From Symbiodinium microadriaticum (lineage: Eukaryota; Sar; Dinophyceae; Suessiales; Symbiodiniaceae), in NCBI GenBank assembly GCA_001939145.1, contig LSRX01000185.1:265458-329457 (forward strand): 64,000 nucleotides of DNA, given 5' to 3'. The notes beneath the pieces are model-generated. The model saw only the letters and a program-made list of their open reading frames with translations. It made no database searches and was not told where the DNA came from. Each line of letters opens with the position of its first letter. Position 1 is the stretch's first letter. This document shows, in pieces, positions 12,889-25,600 of the stretch. Position numbers and translations under genes: made by a program.

Positions 12889-12996
12889 GGGGGTTTCCGA
12901 AAATAAAGGACCCTGAACTAATATAGCACCCTAAATAGTAGGATCCTGATTATAAGGACCCCAAGTTAAGGTACCCCGTATTTTCGGAAACTCCCC
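12889..12996. mobile_element. MITE-like element, family A copy 1
   Basis: A 108-bp element has terminal inverted repeats of about 17 bp: GGGGGTTTCCGAAAATA at the left and TATTTTCGGAAACTCCCC at the right. The interior carries ATAGTAGGATCCT and GGTACCCC words shared with the other copies. It has no coding capacity, so it would depend on a transposase elsewhere. Confidence 0.85.
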
Positions 12997-13428
12997 AACG
13001 GCTCTAGCAGTTAGGTGCTCCGGATGAGCACGGCTCGTCGGGCATCCGCCTCAGGCTCTCTTACAGGTGGCGTTCAGGAGCTATCTGGGATCTTCCTTCA
13101 CAGCTCTAGTTTGAGGAGTAGTACTTGAAAACATGATGCAGGGGATCCCTGTAACGTGTGAGGTATTATATAGCATGATTCAAAGGGCCCAGAAAGTCTC
13201 TGGGAGAGGGTTTTGAGGGTCACCTTGGGAGGAGAGATGTTGAAAGGCTTTGGGCTTGTTGTTTCGAGGTCTGGCGAGGAGAGCCTTCTGCATCTGCGCC
13301 GGGTTCCCGATTAAGTTATAACGGTTTGCTTATCATGGAGAGCAGATCATGGCTTAAGGTTGCGGTGTTGGGGTGCTGCAGCCTCAGAGTTGCTGTTTTT
13401 GTTCGGAGGCTCCTCCTGCCAACAAGAT
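12997..13428. other. non-coding spacer between two inverted MITE copies
   Basis: No motif is recognised in this 432-bp spacer between family A copies 1 and 2. Confidence 0.4.
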
Positions 13429-13536
13429 TGGGAGTTTCCGAAAATAAGGGGTGCAGGTACCCTCTTTTGGGGTCTTTATATAAGGATCCTACTATTGAAG
13501 GTGCTATATTAGGGTCCCCTATTTTGGGAACCCCCC
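13429..13536. mobile_element. MITE-like element, family A copy 2 (inverted)
   Basis: A second 108-bp copy lies 432 bp from copy 1 in the opposite orientation. Its sequence follows the reverse complement of copy 1 through the shared words AGGATCCTACTAT and GTGCTATATTAG. The right terminal repeat has decayed to ATTTTGGGAACCCCCC. Confidence 0.82.
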
Positions 13537-14459
13537 AGATGAATCTAGCACGATGCCTTCATCAGCGCGATGAGGACGTTGTTGTAAGTGATGGTGTCTG
13601 GACGCCACTCCTGAGACTTTTCACCGGGGTTTTCGAAACAAACAGCTTTGCAGCTCCTTGTGTCCTGTTTTGCCTACGCTACGCACCTTCTTTCAAACAT
13701 GAACTTATCTCATCGCAAGTTATTGTTTAAGACTGCAGGAGGCAGAGCGGGCTTATAGTGTGGTTGGAGACCCCCGAAGTAGCAGGAAGCCCCCTTCTCT
13801 TCACTTTTGCTCTTGGCCGCGGACGGTAACGGTATCCTTCCTGCAAAACACCCCTTCAAACACCAAAGCGAAACCAACATCTTCTGCCTAAAACCGATGC
13901 AGAAATCCTAAAACATGGATGTAGTTGTAATGCTGCGTAAATTTAGATTCGGGCGCTCCAGAGTACAAGGGACCAGCTTCTCGACGTTGGAATACACATC
14001 CTTGATCTTCGGGACCCTAACTAAAAACGAACCCCATGGAACCCCTTTCTAGAACCTCTTTTTTCTCCGATAAACAAGCCTAACCCTAAACCCTAAAACA
14101 AGACTCCTGGTCGGCTTCAAGAAGGGACAGCAGCTCGATCGCAACACGCCACCCCCGACCTGCGAGGAGAGGCGGAGCTTAGGACCCCAGAGGCTCGCAG
14201 AAAAAGGTTCCGTAGGAGGCTCCGTAAAGCGGCTCTGCAGAGCTCTTTGGGGGATACTAAGATTTATACAGACAGGCCTTAACATTCGGATCCGAAAACT
14301 TATAAGCCTAAGTAGCTAGGGAACCCTTGAATGCCTAACGCGCCTTGTCCTGCTCCACAGGCGCTGATCACGCTGTTCCAGACGATGGTGTTCGCCTGCG
14401 TTGCAGGGTGTATGCAATCTGCAAGTTTCAGCAAACCCCGCCCGTGATGCCGACGACTG
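13537..14459. other. non-coding block
   Basis: Nothing gene-like is seen. A few CCCTAAA words lie at 14081-14096. Confidence 0.4.
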
Positions 14460-14668
14460 CAATATATATATATATATATATATCTCTATCTATCTATATG
14501 TATGTACGTATGTACGTATGTACGTTATGTTACGTTATGTTACGTTATGTTACGTTATGTTATGTTATGTTATGTTATGCTATGTTATGTTATGTTATGT
14601 TATGTATGTTATGTATGTATGTATGTATGTATGTATGTATGTATGTATGTATGTATATATATATATAT
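14460..14668. repeat. compound, near-symmetrical microsatellite
   Basis: The order is (AT)n, (CTAT)n, (GTAC/GTAT)n, a 10-base TTACGTTATG unit, a 5-base TTATG unit, (GTAT)n and again (AT)n. Each block differs from its neighbour by one or two bases, as if the array expanded in steps. Open frames through it in all phases are artefacts of repetitiveness. Confidence 0.9.
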
Positions 14669-16278
14669 AGATGCCGATACAAACGACGGCACTAATACGG
14701 GGCAGCTTGTCCATGTGTTGTTCAAGATTGAGTTCAGGGCTTCGGGATTCGGTGGTTTGGAATTCCAGGATTCACGGCTTGTGTTGTGGTGGTTTTCGGA
14801 TTTACCTGCCGTGTTCGGCGTGCTGCAAACAGGACTGTGCAACAGTTGTGTTATTCCTTTGATTGATGCGGGATCAGTCCATGTGAATCTCTCTGGCATA
14901 TGCAACCCATGGGGGAAGCACTCGCACAAAGACAAACTGCCGACAGAGAAGCCTACACACAACACGAGAGAACGAGAGCGAACGAGGGAGGAGAGGGAGA
15001 AAGAGAGCGAGGTTAGGTGGGTAGGCAGGTAGATAAACAACAAAGACAAGTAAGTACAAAAAGAAACCAAATCCAAGCACCAGACAAACGAGTAGACAAC
15101 TTAATGAATAATCAGATGGATACATATACAAAAACTAAGTACATCGCCAACCAAACAAACGGAAAGGGATATTGAAAGCAACGGACTATATACGCAAACA
15201 TAAATACAAAGAACAGATTTCTACATACACATATGTATATACATACACATATACATTCACGAGCATGTGTGCATACGTTGTTGTTCATTTACCTGTTTTA
15301 TATGAAGTAGGAGCATTTTGCGAATTACTGTCTGACAGGCCACCCACAAGGGTTGTTCAAGGAGCCCTCTTATTACACGCTCACCGAGGCCTTGATAAAA
15401 AGAAAACCGCAGGACATTTCGTAAAGGCCCAGAAGCCAGAAACCAAGTTTCATCTTAAACACATTAGTAACATCCCAATCTCTATATAAACCTGATCAAG
15501 CCCGAAAAGAAGCACGAGAAAGAAGCCCTACATTATCACTCTAACATAACGACAACTCCAACAAACACGGTAAATAAACGCCATACAACAACACACACCG
15601 AACAAACTAACTCGGTCAACCCGCATCCTTGAGAAGACCACGACAAACTTTCTCGCGCGCCAGGCCTCCAACTTGCCAGCCTTGAGCTCCCAGAATAAGC
15701 CGACCGCCTCCTGCCACCTTGGCAGGCTTCGCTTAAACAAGCTCCAGCGTAAGGATAGGATTTGGGGGTACACTCTGTGCAAACTTAAACCAAGCTTCTA
15801 CCTAACTACCAAGTGTTCAGACCTCTTCAGGACCGGGCATGGGAAGGTTTGCGGGTTCAGGTTTTTAGGTCGTCTCGATGCTAACAATGAAAGGCTCCAG
15901 GCCATGGGGTTGAAGCTACTAGGATGTAGGGCTGGTTGTAGAAGGATGTTGGGTCTAGGGTTTGGGTTTTGCGTGGAGTTTGTGTTGGGTGTGGCCTTGG
16001 ACAGCATTGTGCCCTAAACCCCAAAAGCCGCAGGAAGACCGCTTCAAAACATACGCTCCGCTGGATAAGGATTAGGAATTTACTTGCCGTTGGGCTCGTC
16101 CTGAATCAGTTTCGCGAGTTTTCGAGACCATCATGGATCCATTGAGGCTTGACTCATGCGTGCGTGTCTTAAACGCTGGGATGTCATGTTTGTAGGTCCT
16201 ACGATGGAAGGCCCACCGTTTGTAACGCCATGCTGGCCATGGGTGGTGCTTGGAGAATCCAGCTTTGGGTTGTACCCA
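14669..16278. other. non-coding block with weak microsatellites
   Basis: CGAGAGAACGAGAGCGAACGA-type purine-rich words occur at 14965-15015 and ACAT/TATG units at 15223-15262. No convincing gene is present. Confidence 0.4.

Positions 16279-16348
<70 letters not shown>
16279..16348. repeat. TAG array joined to CAG array
   Basis: About 12 TAG units are followed without a break by about 12 CAG units. The two units differ by one base. Poly-Ser, poly-Ala and poly-Thr frames crossing it are not evidence of a gene. Confidence 0.9.
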
Positions 16349-16349
<1 letters not shown>

Positions 16350-16433
16350 TGACCCAACTCGTAGCAGTATTGGTCGGAGCGGTGGTCGTGGCCCAGGGGA
16401 TGGCAGAAATAATGGGACTCGGTGGTTATCGTT

Positions 16434-16964
16434 TCATCTCCTGCTGAGTAAAGTGATCGCAGAGAGCCAAAGCAACAGGCCAACACCAAAGTGCAGCCGT
16501 GTCGCTTCTGAGCCCGACCGAGGTCGCCTGTTTCTTCGCAGCAAGGCTGTGAGGTTTCGGGGCCGAGGGGGGTTTGGTTTGGGTTTGGGGGCTTTGGGTT
16601 TTTTTTGGGCTTCCGGTTTTGGGTTTGGGATCGATACCTGTGCAGTCTTGAACCCGAGGCTGCTCACGGCCTTGTCTCGTAATTGAACGCCCCTTTCCCC
16701 CAAGCATGTCTGGCTTCCAGGCTTCAGCTGGACGAAGTCTAAGCCATTCACGAGCTGTTTCAAGACGACGTTGCACGGGACGTATTCTTCCAGGGTCTCC
16801 TCATTGCGTCTTCTCGCCATGCCCACCGCCAGCTCACAAATCAAGCCCACCTTTAGTGCCAACTCGCCCATTGTATGTGTTTTGTAAGGTCCCTTCGGTT
16901 TGCCTGACATAAGGCCATGCTGACCGGGCCGCCAAAACAGTCCCAACAACAAAGCGACAAACAC
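16434..16964 (-). CDS. unrecognised open frame, possible exon
   Basis: A 176-codon minus-strand frame has a protein-like middle section: 'TMGELALKVGLICELAVGM', 'EEYVPCNVVLKQLVNGLDF' and 'LGERGVQLRDKAV'. Its last third turns Pro/Lys-rich and runs into degenerate TTTGGG-type repeat DNA, so only about residues 20-105 (16650-16907) may be real coding sequence. No family is recognised. There is no clear partner exon, although an open minus frame continues at 16853-17092 in another phase. It could be an exon of a larger gene, a relic or chance. Confidence 0.25.
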   Translation of the reverse strand: MFVALLLGLFWRPGQHGLMSGKPKGPYKTHTMGELALKVGLICELAVGMARRRNEETLEEYVPCNVVLKQLVNGLDFVQLKPGSQTCLGERGVQLRDKAVSSLGFKTAQVSIPNPKPEAQKKPKAPKPKPNPPRPRNLTALLRRNRRPRSGSEATRLHFGVGLLLWLSAITLLSRR

Positions 16965-18396
16965 TGTTGCCTGCGTCTCGTGTTCATGCCTGCCGCAAGC
17001 ACCGGCTCACAGAAAGCCCGTATGTATCTGTTCGAGGTTCGTTTCGCTTCATTGTCACAACAATCGCACTGTCTTGTGGGCTTATCCAACATGACAAGTC
17101 AAGCATGCTGCCGTGGCCATCTCCGTTTTGCCTAAGCCCTGAGCCACGTTCAAGGCAACAACCCCCCCCGTGGGTGATGCTGAAGCATTCGCTTGGATGC
17201 CTAGAAGACTTTAGGAACTAAACACGTAAATCCTTGAACTTAGGGCGGTCTCGGGGTGGGTTGCCTGCTAGGTGCAGTGCGACCGGCCTGGGTGTCCAAC
17301 GGCAGCGAACACCCAAGACGAACCACGTCCTAGCCTATACTTCCATGAACAGGCAGGGCGCTGATGATGCGAACTGCCTCCCACGGTCGTGGCAGCGGCT
17401 CCTTGGCACGTTGCGTGTTGCGGATTACAGTTTTAAGCTCAGGTCTTGGGTGACGGGCCTCGAGCTTCTGGGAGTGGCTGCTTCTGAAAGTTGAGCCCTC
17501 CGGGACTAGGGATGTCAAAGGGGTTGGGGTTGGGTTTGGAAGTCCATCGAACTCCCTCCATCCTTCACGAGGCAAAAATCATCTTTGCCATGTAAACCAA
17601 AAGTGTGAAGTCATCTCTCCGTGCAAAGCTACTCATCGAAGGATGTCCCGTAGCTTAATTGGGGAAAGGTGCTGTCCGCCCCGTTCTCCTGAGGCCCCTT
17701 TACAGGAGCTTAACTTGATTCAACTCAAACGCACCCTGCAGATTGAGGCTTTGCAGGACGGTGGGGTCTTCATGGGCTGGCGCGTTTCCTATATACCCCA
17801 AATCGAGCTTCTTCGAGCTCTTCGAAACTGCCCATCCGGGAACCCTAAACCTAGAGAGCCCACTGACCCCCCCGCATTCTAACTAGGACGAGGAGCCCAA
17901 AATGAATCTGGTGGGGTGCTGTTCCTTCTACCCACTCAAAACCTTATAGTATCCCTCCAAAAACCAATCAATAGCTAACTGGCCACAGTCCAGGAAATAT
18001 ACCCACCATCATCAAACAACAGTCCCCATTCGCGGGCGGGAGCCCTTTTAATTGACTTCCTGCCGAAGCTCCGGCGATGCGGGGGACGGTGCATTCTGAC
18101 TCGCCTGGGGATTTGGGGCAGTTTCGTGACGAGTTCCTTGGTTCTAAGGTCTGGCTGTTGGGTTCAGGGTCCCTCCGTAAGATAGGGTATAGGAGCCGCA
18201 GTCCTTGGGCTTTGTTAACCTGGCCTTTACAAACCCCTATGGCTCCTTCTTACTGAAAGGCTGAATAGGGCTCGATGCCATGGGGCTAAGGAAGTGCGAC
18301 GTCCCTGCAAGGGTAATCTTGTATTCGGAGCAGGGAAACCTTTAGGAATCTGGCAAACAGGGTCTGTGGCTCGTGTTTAAGCTTTCGGGATTGGGT

Positions 18397-18444
18397 CAAG
18401 CTCCATCCCCGCACTCTCAGCAAGCTCCATCCCCGCACTCTCAG
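18397..18444. repeat. 24-bp direct duplication
   Basis: Two perfect adjacent copies of a 24-bp unit beginning CAAGCTCCATCCCC are present, as from a recent tandem duplication. Confidence 0.9.
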
Positions 18445-19241
18445 CCTCTACTTGCGACTTCCTCAAAGCCCAGGTTATGTGGAATTGAAATAGGGTCTTG
18501 CTATAACAGGGTGGAATCATTCGCATTACGGTGCAGCCGCTTCGGTACATCTTCCGTTTCGTTGAAAGGAAACGCGGAATCTTTGGACATCCCCCTGTAA
18601 AGATGTTAGGAGCCGAGGCCATAAACACCCAAGCCCCGGCCACGAAAAGCACGACCGAGAACTTCAGTCAAAAAGTTCTGAAACTGCCGAGGAGCTAAAT
18701 GTGGTGCCAGAAGCCTTGAGAATCGCCCAGGAGTTGCCGCAAGGTTGACGGATCCTTCGGGCATGCTGGTACCTTGCCAGACATGAGATTTTTTGCTCTA
18801 AACCCTCACCGATAGCACGTGTACCGGGCCTTTCTCTCCTACTGTGAAATGACCCAAGGCTTGTAAGATGTGAGGTAGCGTCGAGCAACTAGTGGGAGAC
18901 TAGTTCTAAAGCCACGTCTGAAGGAGCGCCTAGTTGGTCTGAGGATGTAGAGTTCCAGGTCTTGGATTCAGAAGGCTTCACTTCGAGTCCTGTAGGGCTT
19001 TAGAGCTCCACATGTTGGGTTCCTGAGAACCTAAAGATGCAGGCAGTCAGGGCTTTACTAGGTTACCCAGCTACCAGCGTGTTCTTGCTATTGTGTCCTT
19101 GGGGGGAACGCCGAAAACAACAAGGTGCAACGGCACCACAGTGCAGCCTAGTTTAGGGTTTCTGTAGTTCGGGCTTTCGCGGTTCGGGGCTGACTATCTG
19201 AATTCGTAGAGCTCCATCGATGTAAACAAGCCCATGTTGAT

Positions 19242-19242
19242 G

Positions 19243-19275
<33 letters not shown>

Positions 19276-19280
19276 CCTCT
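19242..19280. repeat. CT dinucleotide microsatellite
   Basis: A CT run with two CCCT interruptions. Confidence 0.9.
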
Positions 19281-22090
19281 GCGCCTTTTTCTCGGGGTTT
19301 GACGTGTCGGTAGCTATCTCTCTCCCTCTCTGCTTCTCTAGCGGCGGAGCTCCCTGGCTGTAATTGTGGTCGGGTTTGACCCAGGAAGTGAAAGCCAAGA
19401 TGGTGGGAACCCCTTGCCGAGGTAGTTGCAAGCGTGAGCTGAAGGGCTGAACGCTATTACCAGGAGCAACTTCAAGCAAGCTGCTGCGCAATCTCTGCGA
19501 TGTGAAGTCACAGAGCCATGGGTGGCTTGCGGCTCACGTGGCGAGCGCGCAGGCATAAGTTGCTTGAGGACGTACGTCCCCAGCAGCCATGGCATCCCTT
19601 AAACCCTAAAGGCCCTAAACCCTAATCCCCATGTGCCAGAACACCAGAGTCATTTTAGAGGTTCCAAAGGGGACAAACAAATTCGACCCGAGCTTCTGGC
19701 CGCCAATTTCGGTGCGTTTGAGGCCACTTTTCTTACACCTTCGGGCTCGGAGGTCAGAGTAGAGGGTTGATGGCTCAGAGTAGTGGGTTTGGGCTTTAGT
19801 TCGGCTTTAGCGAGTAGCGGCTACCGGGGCTCGCAGATGTTGTGAGAGGTCCTGGGGTCAAGGCCTTAGGAACATGATTACACTATCTGCCTTTGGAACC
19901 CAGCCAGTCACTTCTGTTCATCTCTTGCTACTTCCTGCCAGTGAGTCGAGCAGATGGCGCAGAGGTATCTATGACCTCACCGTGCTACCCCATCACTTGA
20001 AAAAAAACAAAACAAGGCTGCAATCATCACGTGAAACAGGCCAGCTGTAGGCCGGGCATCCCGAACACCCGTACTCCAATCCCAAAGCCCGCATCGTACA
20101 TTCCCTCCAAAAAGTCCCGACAGTTCAACCCGACCCTTCACAACCTCTGCACATCTCGCGGGAGGTGTAAATCCTACATCTCGCAAACCATGAAACACAA
20201 ACGATCAACCCCGGAACTCCGGACCTAAAACCGACACCTCTCAAAGAAAGGCCTGGCACACTGGAAGAGGGTTTCGGGGACTTCAGTGCTATTCACCTCT
20301 TGGGGAATCTCGCGCAACGGTGCTTTCTAAATATTCAGGCTTGTCTCAAAATCCGGGAGTGGGGCCTCGTCCACAAAAGCTGCCCTAAATAACCCAACAT
20401 GTACATCCGAAAGCCTACAGCACAGCCTCAAGCCTCCATCTGATGGACGAAATCCTGCATCATCCATGACCAGGATGCACTTCGGCGTTTGGGCAACGAG
20501 TGCGCAAAGGTCAAGCTGAGGAATCGTCATCGTACTGCCACGAGAGTACTGGCAGGCGATATATGGGTAGCTGCCATCTCCTTAGCATCAACATCACCAC
20601 CATCATCATCGTCGTCACAGTCATCATCGTCAAAAATCGCTAGATCCAAACACACAATCCTACATCCCTCCCTAGTGTTGAACGCATGGGCTTCGATTGG
20701 GCGCTACTACCAATTCGCCGCGCCCTGTGTCCAGCCCTGCAAGGTCCTTCTTCACACGACAACAGAGGCCCAGGGCCTATGCTGCGTGCAACAAAGATGT
20801 TGAGATATAGAAAAAACCTGTTGGAAAAGAATCAGATATGCACATGAATGAATGGACGTGCGTGTATTCGCACATGTTAGAGGACGCTATAAGGGATGTT
20901 GTCACCCGTTCTGGACGCAACATTGCCATCCGCATGAACATGGAACACCCAAACGGCCAACAAAAGGCCGGGACGCTTGGGGGGGTTCTCTTTGTAAGCT
21001 CGGGTCCAGTGCAACAGAGAATCCAGAACCCCGGAATGGGGCCCCCGAGCCATGGCAAAGAGAGAATCTGTTTTGCAGCGCACTGGCTCGTCCAGCTCTT
21101 GCCTCAGATTCGCTTCCAACACGTGGAACACCGCACCCAAGTAGCGCGTCCAGAACTCCTAGGAAGTGGCGGGCTGCTCGTGGTGAGGGTGTAGATGATC
21201 AGGGCAGACCAGGCCAACTGAAGAGGAAGAAGTCGAGAATCTAGCCCCAAGGCATTTATTCCAAGGAGAACTTTCTTATCGCAAGGACCTCCGAGGATGT
21301 GGGGCTGTATTCTCGATTACAGATCTCCGCAAGGAACGGCTGCAACCACAAACCCCTGGATGCCCATAAATCATATGCGCAAAACCGCAGCAAGCAGGAT
21401 CACACCATGGGGGGGCATAGTAAGAAGAGTCGTGCTATGCGAGAAGAGGCAGGTTTGCTCCCCAAATGCTCCCTCAGATTCTTGACTCGTAACGTGAGGG
21501 TTTGGGGAGAGGTGTCGGGATTACCCGAAAACCTAAAAACCCTTTCTGGAACCCCCGCTTGCACGGGTGTGCGCCTCCTCGGCGATCTTCGCCGGCACAA
21601 GGCGGAGGCGTAAACCTGGCATGTCGGGCCGTGAGGGGAGTATAGGGGTATGCGGTACACTGCAATCGAGCATCTTCTGTTACGTGCATGCAGAGGGGCA
21701 AGAACTAGGATCCTCAAACTAGTAACTAGCCTCTACCAATACCACCACTACTAGTCTCAAATGGGCCTGTTGGTTTCAGGTAGTGTCGGGATCTAAACTT
21801 CAATCCTAAATCTTAACCAGAGTCTCCACGAGGTTTGTCTGCTTATCGTCCTAAACCCAAAGCTTAAAATTCTAAGTTCCCAAACCGTAAGCCCTGCATC
21901 CCAAACGTTGAGTACATCCGAATTGTTATGGCTATCCGAATCAACCATAAAAAACCCTAAACTCACGGCAACCATCGAAACCACCAAGACCCCAGCTAAA
22001 CCCCCAAACCCTCGACCGCAGGATCGATCCTCATTTGTTTTCGACTCTCACTCTCAGCCTCGCTTGTTCAGGGTCGCGTTTAAGGGTTTA

Positions 22091-22121
22091 CGCTCTCACA
22101 ACTCGGACATGCCAGGCGAGG
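22091..22121 (+). repeat. dispersed CTCGGACATGCCAGGCGAG motif, copy 1
   Basis: This copy reads CGCTCTCACAACTCGGACAT and then GCCAGGCGAGG, and is preceded by AAGGGTTTA. The same 30-base string recurs with few changes at six other loci in this window, several times next to TTTAGGGTTTA. A weaker partial copy (ACTCTCACTCTCAGCCTCGC) lies about 50 bases upstream. Confidence 0.75.
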
Positions 22122-22564
22122 TCAATGGCCGAGGGGTTTAGGGTTGGTTCATGCTGTCAGGGTTTAGTAAGGTTTGAGCGGTGTTTGTTTGTACCAGTAG
22201 ATTCGGGCTCAGAATTTGGGAAGCATTGGGATTCCAGATGTCAAGTCGCGGGTCAACGAGTAGACGTAGGATGCAGAAACCCGGAGCACGGAATCCGAGA
22301 ACATCTCCGACACCTAACGCCAAACTCTAAACAATCTAAACCCTGGCTCCCTGTTGGGGCTATATTTAACATGGCCACTTTAAAATCCTTATTGGGTTTT
22401 AGTAATTTTAGTATAAGGAAGCTGTAGTAAATTTGTGGCCAAGAAGGGCCCCGAGCCGTCCCGGGAAGTCGTGAGGCCCCTAGCCTCGTTCCTCCTTCCT
22501 CACAACCTCCAGAAATCACAACTTTCAACAACAGAGTGCTTCAAAAGGCCCCTTCCGTCGAATC

Positions 22565-22661
22565 CTACCTGTAACCGAAAAGACCTACCTTTTTAAAGGA
22601 ACTGTATATAGAAACCATAATAAGGAACCCTGAAAAGGTAGGTGTTTTCGGTTGCGGGTAG
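22565..22661. mobile_element. MITE-like element, family D
   Basis: A 97-bp element has unusually long and well-kept terminal inverted repeats, 26 of 29 positions. The left end begins CTACCTGTAACCGAAAAG and the right end finishes GTTTTCGGTTGCGGGTAG. The interior is about 39 bp of AT-rich DNA. It is the only copy seen in this window. Confidence 0.8.
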
Positions 22662-25600
22662 TCCCTGAACCCTGCAACAAAGGACACTTTCCTAGCCCTT
22701 CCCCCGATGCAGCCGCCGGCACTCCGCAAGGAGGGCTGACGATCCAAAAGCGCCTGAGCCCAGCCTCGGATTGAACCGCTTCGAGCTTGCGGAGTAATAG
22801 GGTTGTGGTATGTCGGGACTGGGGATAACCCTATAGACTCTAAAAAAAACTGATTCAATCACAAAGCGGGGGGGCTCAGGATTGAGGGCTTTGGCTTACG
22901 GGGGGTTGAAGGGGCCAGGGTTCAAAAGATGGGGTGTCTTGTGCGGATTTGGGCTCATGGTTTTTCCTCCGGGTTTAGGAGTGAAGGTATTGGAGATCAG
23001 GGCCAGGGGCTGGGGTTCAGGGTTCGTTTCGAAGAGTAGCGATACCAGAATCTTGAATATTCTATACCCCCCGCAAGCTTTCCTGCTTAGGACCCCTGAG
23101 CCGTAAACCTCAAAAGTCGCCGGCCACCCGAACTTGAATGATCTTTCAAGGGCTATAAGCCTGGAATCCGCTCAGGTCTTGTGGCTCCCCCACCTCCGCC
23201 CTCAACACAAAATCACTAGACCCTACTGTGTATAATCCCCAAAAGTGTCCCCTGAACCCTAAAACCTGAGCCCAAGATGTTAACACATCAGCTTCTCAAT
23301 ATCACTTGGGCCTAGGGTTCCTCAACATCCAGCATACGGTGTCTAAAACAAAGACTCCAAAGGGCTGGCAGGCACTGCCGCCGCGAACTCAGGGCCGGTG
23401 GGTGGGCACAGCTCGAAGAACCCCTGTCAGGTTGTTGACTCTTTCTGTGGCTTTGGAACTTTCAAATGTCTTCGGTGTAGGGGTCTGGGTTAGGCTTGTA
23501 AAAGTGTGGAGCTCTGGACCGGATTTGTAGGGCTCATGAGGACTTTGTGTTCAGGTACTTTTTGAAACAGTGGTTTCCTTGCTCAGGGGTCTTGGGATGA
23601 AGGGTCCTAGTATTTTGATCCTACATTATTTTAGGGTCCTCATGAGGGTCTGATCTTCCCAAGCTACTACTTTTTATATGATGCCTCAAGGGAACTGAAG
23701 GTTTTTTTTTTTTTTTCCGGTGGGTTCCCAGGCTGAGCGTGACCTGCTTGCCTGCGGTTCATGCTGTGCCCCTGATCGCGTTGGATCTGCTTGTCGCCTT
23801 AAAGTTGCCTTAAAGCCCTAAATTATTCCCTGTCGCATGGCTGAGGATCTAGGCCCACTAAAGCCCTAAGTAGGGTTTAGGGTTTAGGGCTCAAAGTCTA
23901 AGCAACATGATCTACCTGGCTGCGCACTGGAAGCGCTGTTCGGTGCTGCAACAAGAAGGGTCTGCCTTCCTGAACGCTGACATGGAATCTGCAAAATGGG
24001 CCCAGTATGGACCACCACTGTCCTTCTAGAAGAGGTTGTGGGTTTGGGCTGGCTTATGCTTCGAGTCAACGGGTTTACGGACTTGTGGGCAGAATCCCGA
24101 ATCCGCCAAACTCTGTCTCTACGTCCTCGGCCCTGCCTGCAGGTCCCAAAGCATATGTAGTATCTTGATGGCTTCACCCCTCCTTCCTTAATGCATCATG
24201 ACCTAGTCTATTTTGTGCACTCCATTTCTCGGATCGGCATGAGAGCCCAAAGCCATTCAACTAAAGAAGGCTTGTCCCATTGCGGTACATATCCTAGGTC
24301 TACTTATCTTCGGTCTGCTCCATAGCCACCTCCCCACCCTCCTCACCTAAATCTGGCCCTTGGAGTGTGGCCTCCAGCTCTGTGAGGGAGCTCAGAGAGG
24401 GCTCGGCAGCGCTGAGGACGCGCAAGATGACCTGAAGGGGTGCTCCTGGAAATCTTGGACCCCCGGCTCGAAGTCACTAGATTAGAATTGGGCTTTGGCT
24501 TTGGATCTAGATTCGGCGTGAGGGTGTGGCTTCATAAAGATAGTAAAAGTAAGATGACAGTCGTCTAGAGTTTTTGTAGATCCGGATTTGACCCCTTGAC
24601 CCCTTGAACCCCTGAGTCTCAATGTGGTAAAAAACCACAAATTGGGTTGGAGTCATGAAGCAATCCATCATTCGGCCCGGTTCTGCCATTCGCTTTCTAG
24701 CAAGACTACAGGCCTGAAGCCGGTGCCCTCATGCCAAAACAATGAAAGCTTTATTGAACACATGGTCGTACCAACACAGCGGATATCCCGAAATTCTATC
24801 GTATACTATACTTATAAGAAGGAGTCCCCCAAAACAGTATTGGTAATCATTTATGCCCCTATATTCCCCACGAGCAGTCACTGGAATCCGTTTGGCCCCC
24901 AGGACGACCGGAACCTCTTCTTAATCCTCGCGGCTGGGAGCCCCTTTTTCCCTCATTCGCCCCCCCCCCCCAAAAAAAAAAAAAAAAAAACGGGACCCGA
25001 AACTTGAAAGAAAGGGCCTCATCTGTGAGATCGTCTAGATCAGCATCCGGGTCCCGCAGCTGCATCCGAGAAAAAGCCTGCCCCAAGGAAGGTCGGGGGC
25101 GCTTGGTAGCTCGAAGAGGCCTATAAACGGGGATATATGTTGAAGTGGGGGTTAAAAGGGGATCCTGTTTCAACTGCTTCGAACTCCCAACTGTTTGATC
25201 ACCCCACCTTTCCTTTGATCTTGGCTAAATGCCAAGGAGGAGTCTTGGGATTCGGCGTCCCGCGTTTCAGTGTTCTAGACTTAGAGTGTAGGCTTCAGAG
25301 GGTTTCGGTGTAGGCACTTTGAGCTGTTTCTTCTTCTCATTGGAGGCCTTTGTGCAGCTTCGGCAGGATAACTGACTGATACGAATTTCAAGGCGAGCTG
25401 TAGCCGTGAAGCACTCCAAGAGCCTTTTAGCCGATTTTAGCCACTCAGACTCTTCAATCACTAAGATTCGAAAGGCATTGACACCTTTGTACCTCAAAGT
25501 ATCTTTCTAGGCGTTTTAGGCATGTCAAACTGTAGGCTTGGCAATCAAGTGCCACTCTCCCTTTGGCCCATATGCTTCTCCAACCCCTCCCAGGCCAAAC

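Larger units (their letters stand above)
17093..22564. other. long non-coding block
   Basis: No gene is supported over 5.4 kb. A 24-bp duplication and a CT-run are annotated separately. One copy of the dispersed GCCAGGCGAG motif lies at 22091-22121. CCCTAAA words occur at 19593-19625 and 21953-21960. Confidence 0.45.

Noticed and set aside
14345..15076. Tyr/Met/Cys- and Thr/His-rich frames
   Set aside because: They come from the compound TATG/TTATG microsatellite.
17641..17720. tRNA-like start (GTAGCTTAATTGG) on the plus strand
   Set aside because: No acceptor stem, anticodon arm or T-arm of the right spacing could be folded.
23573..23655. Fifth copy of MITE family A
   Set aside because: Only the words GATCCTAC and TTAGGGTCCT match; neither terminal repeat can be placed.
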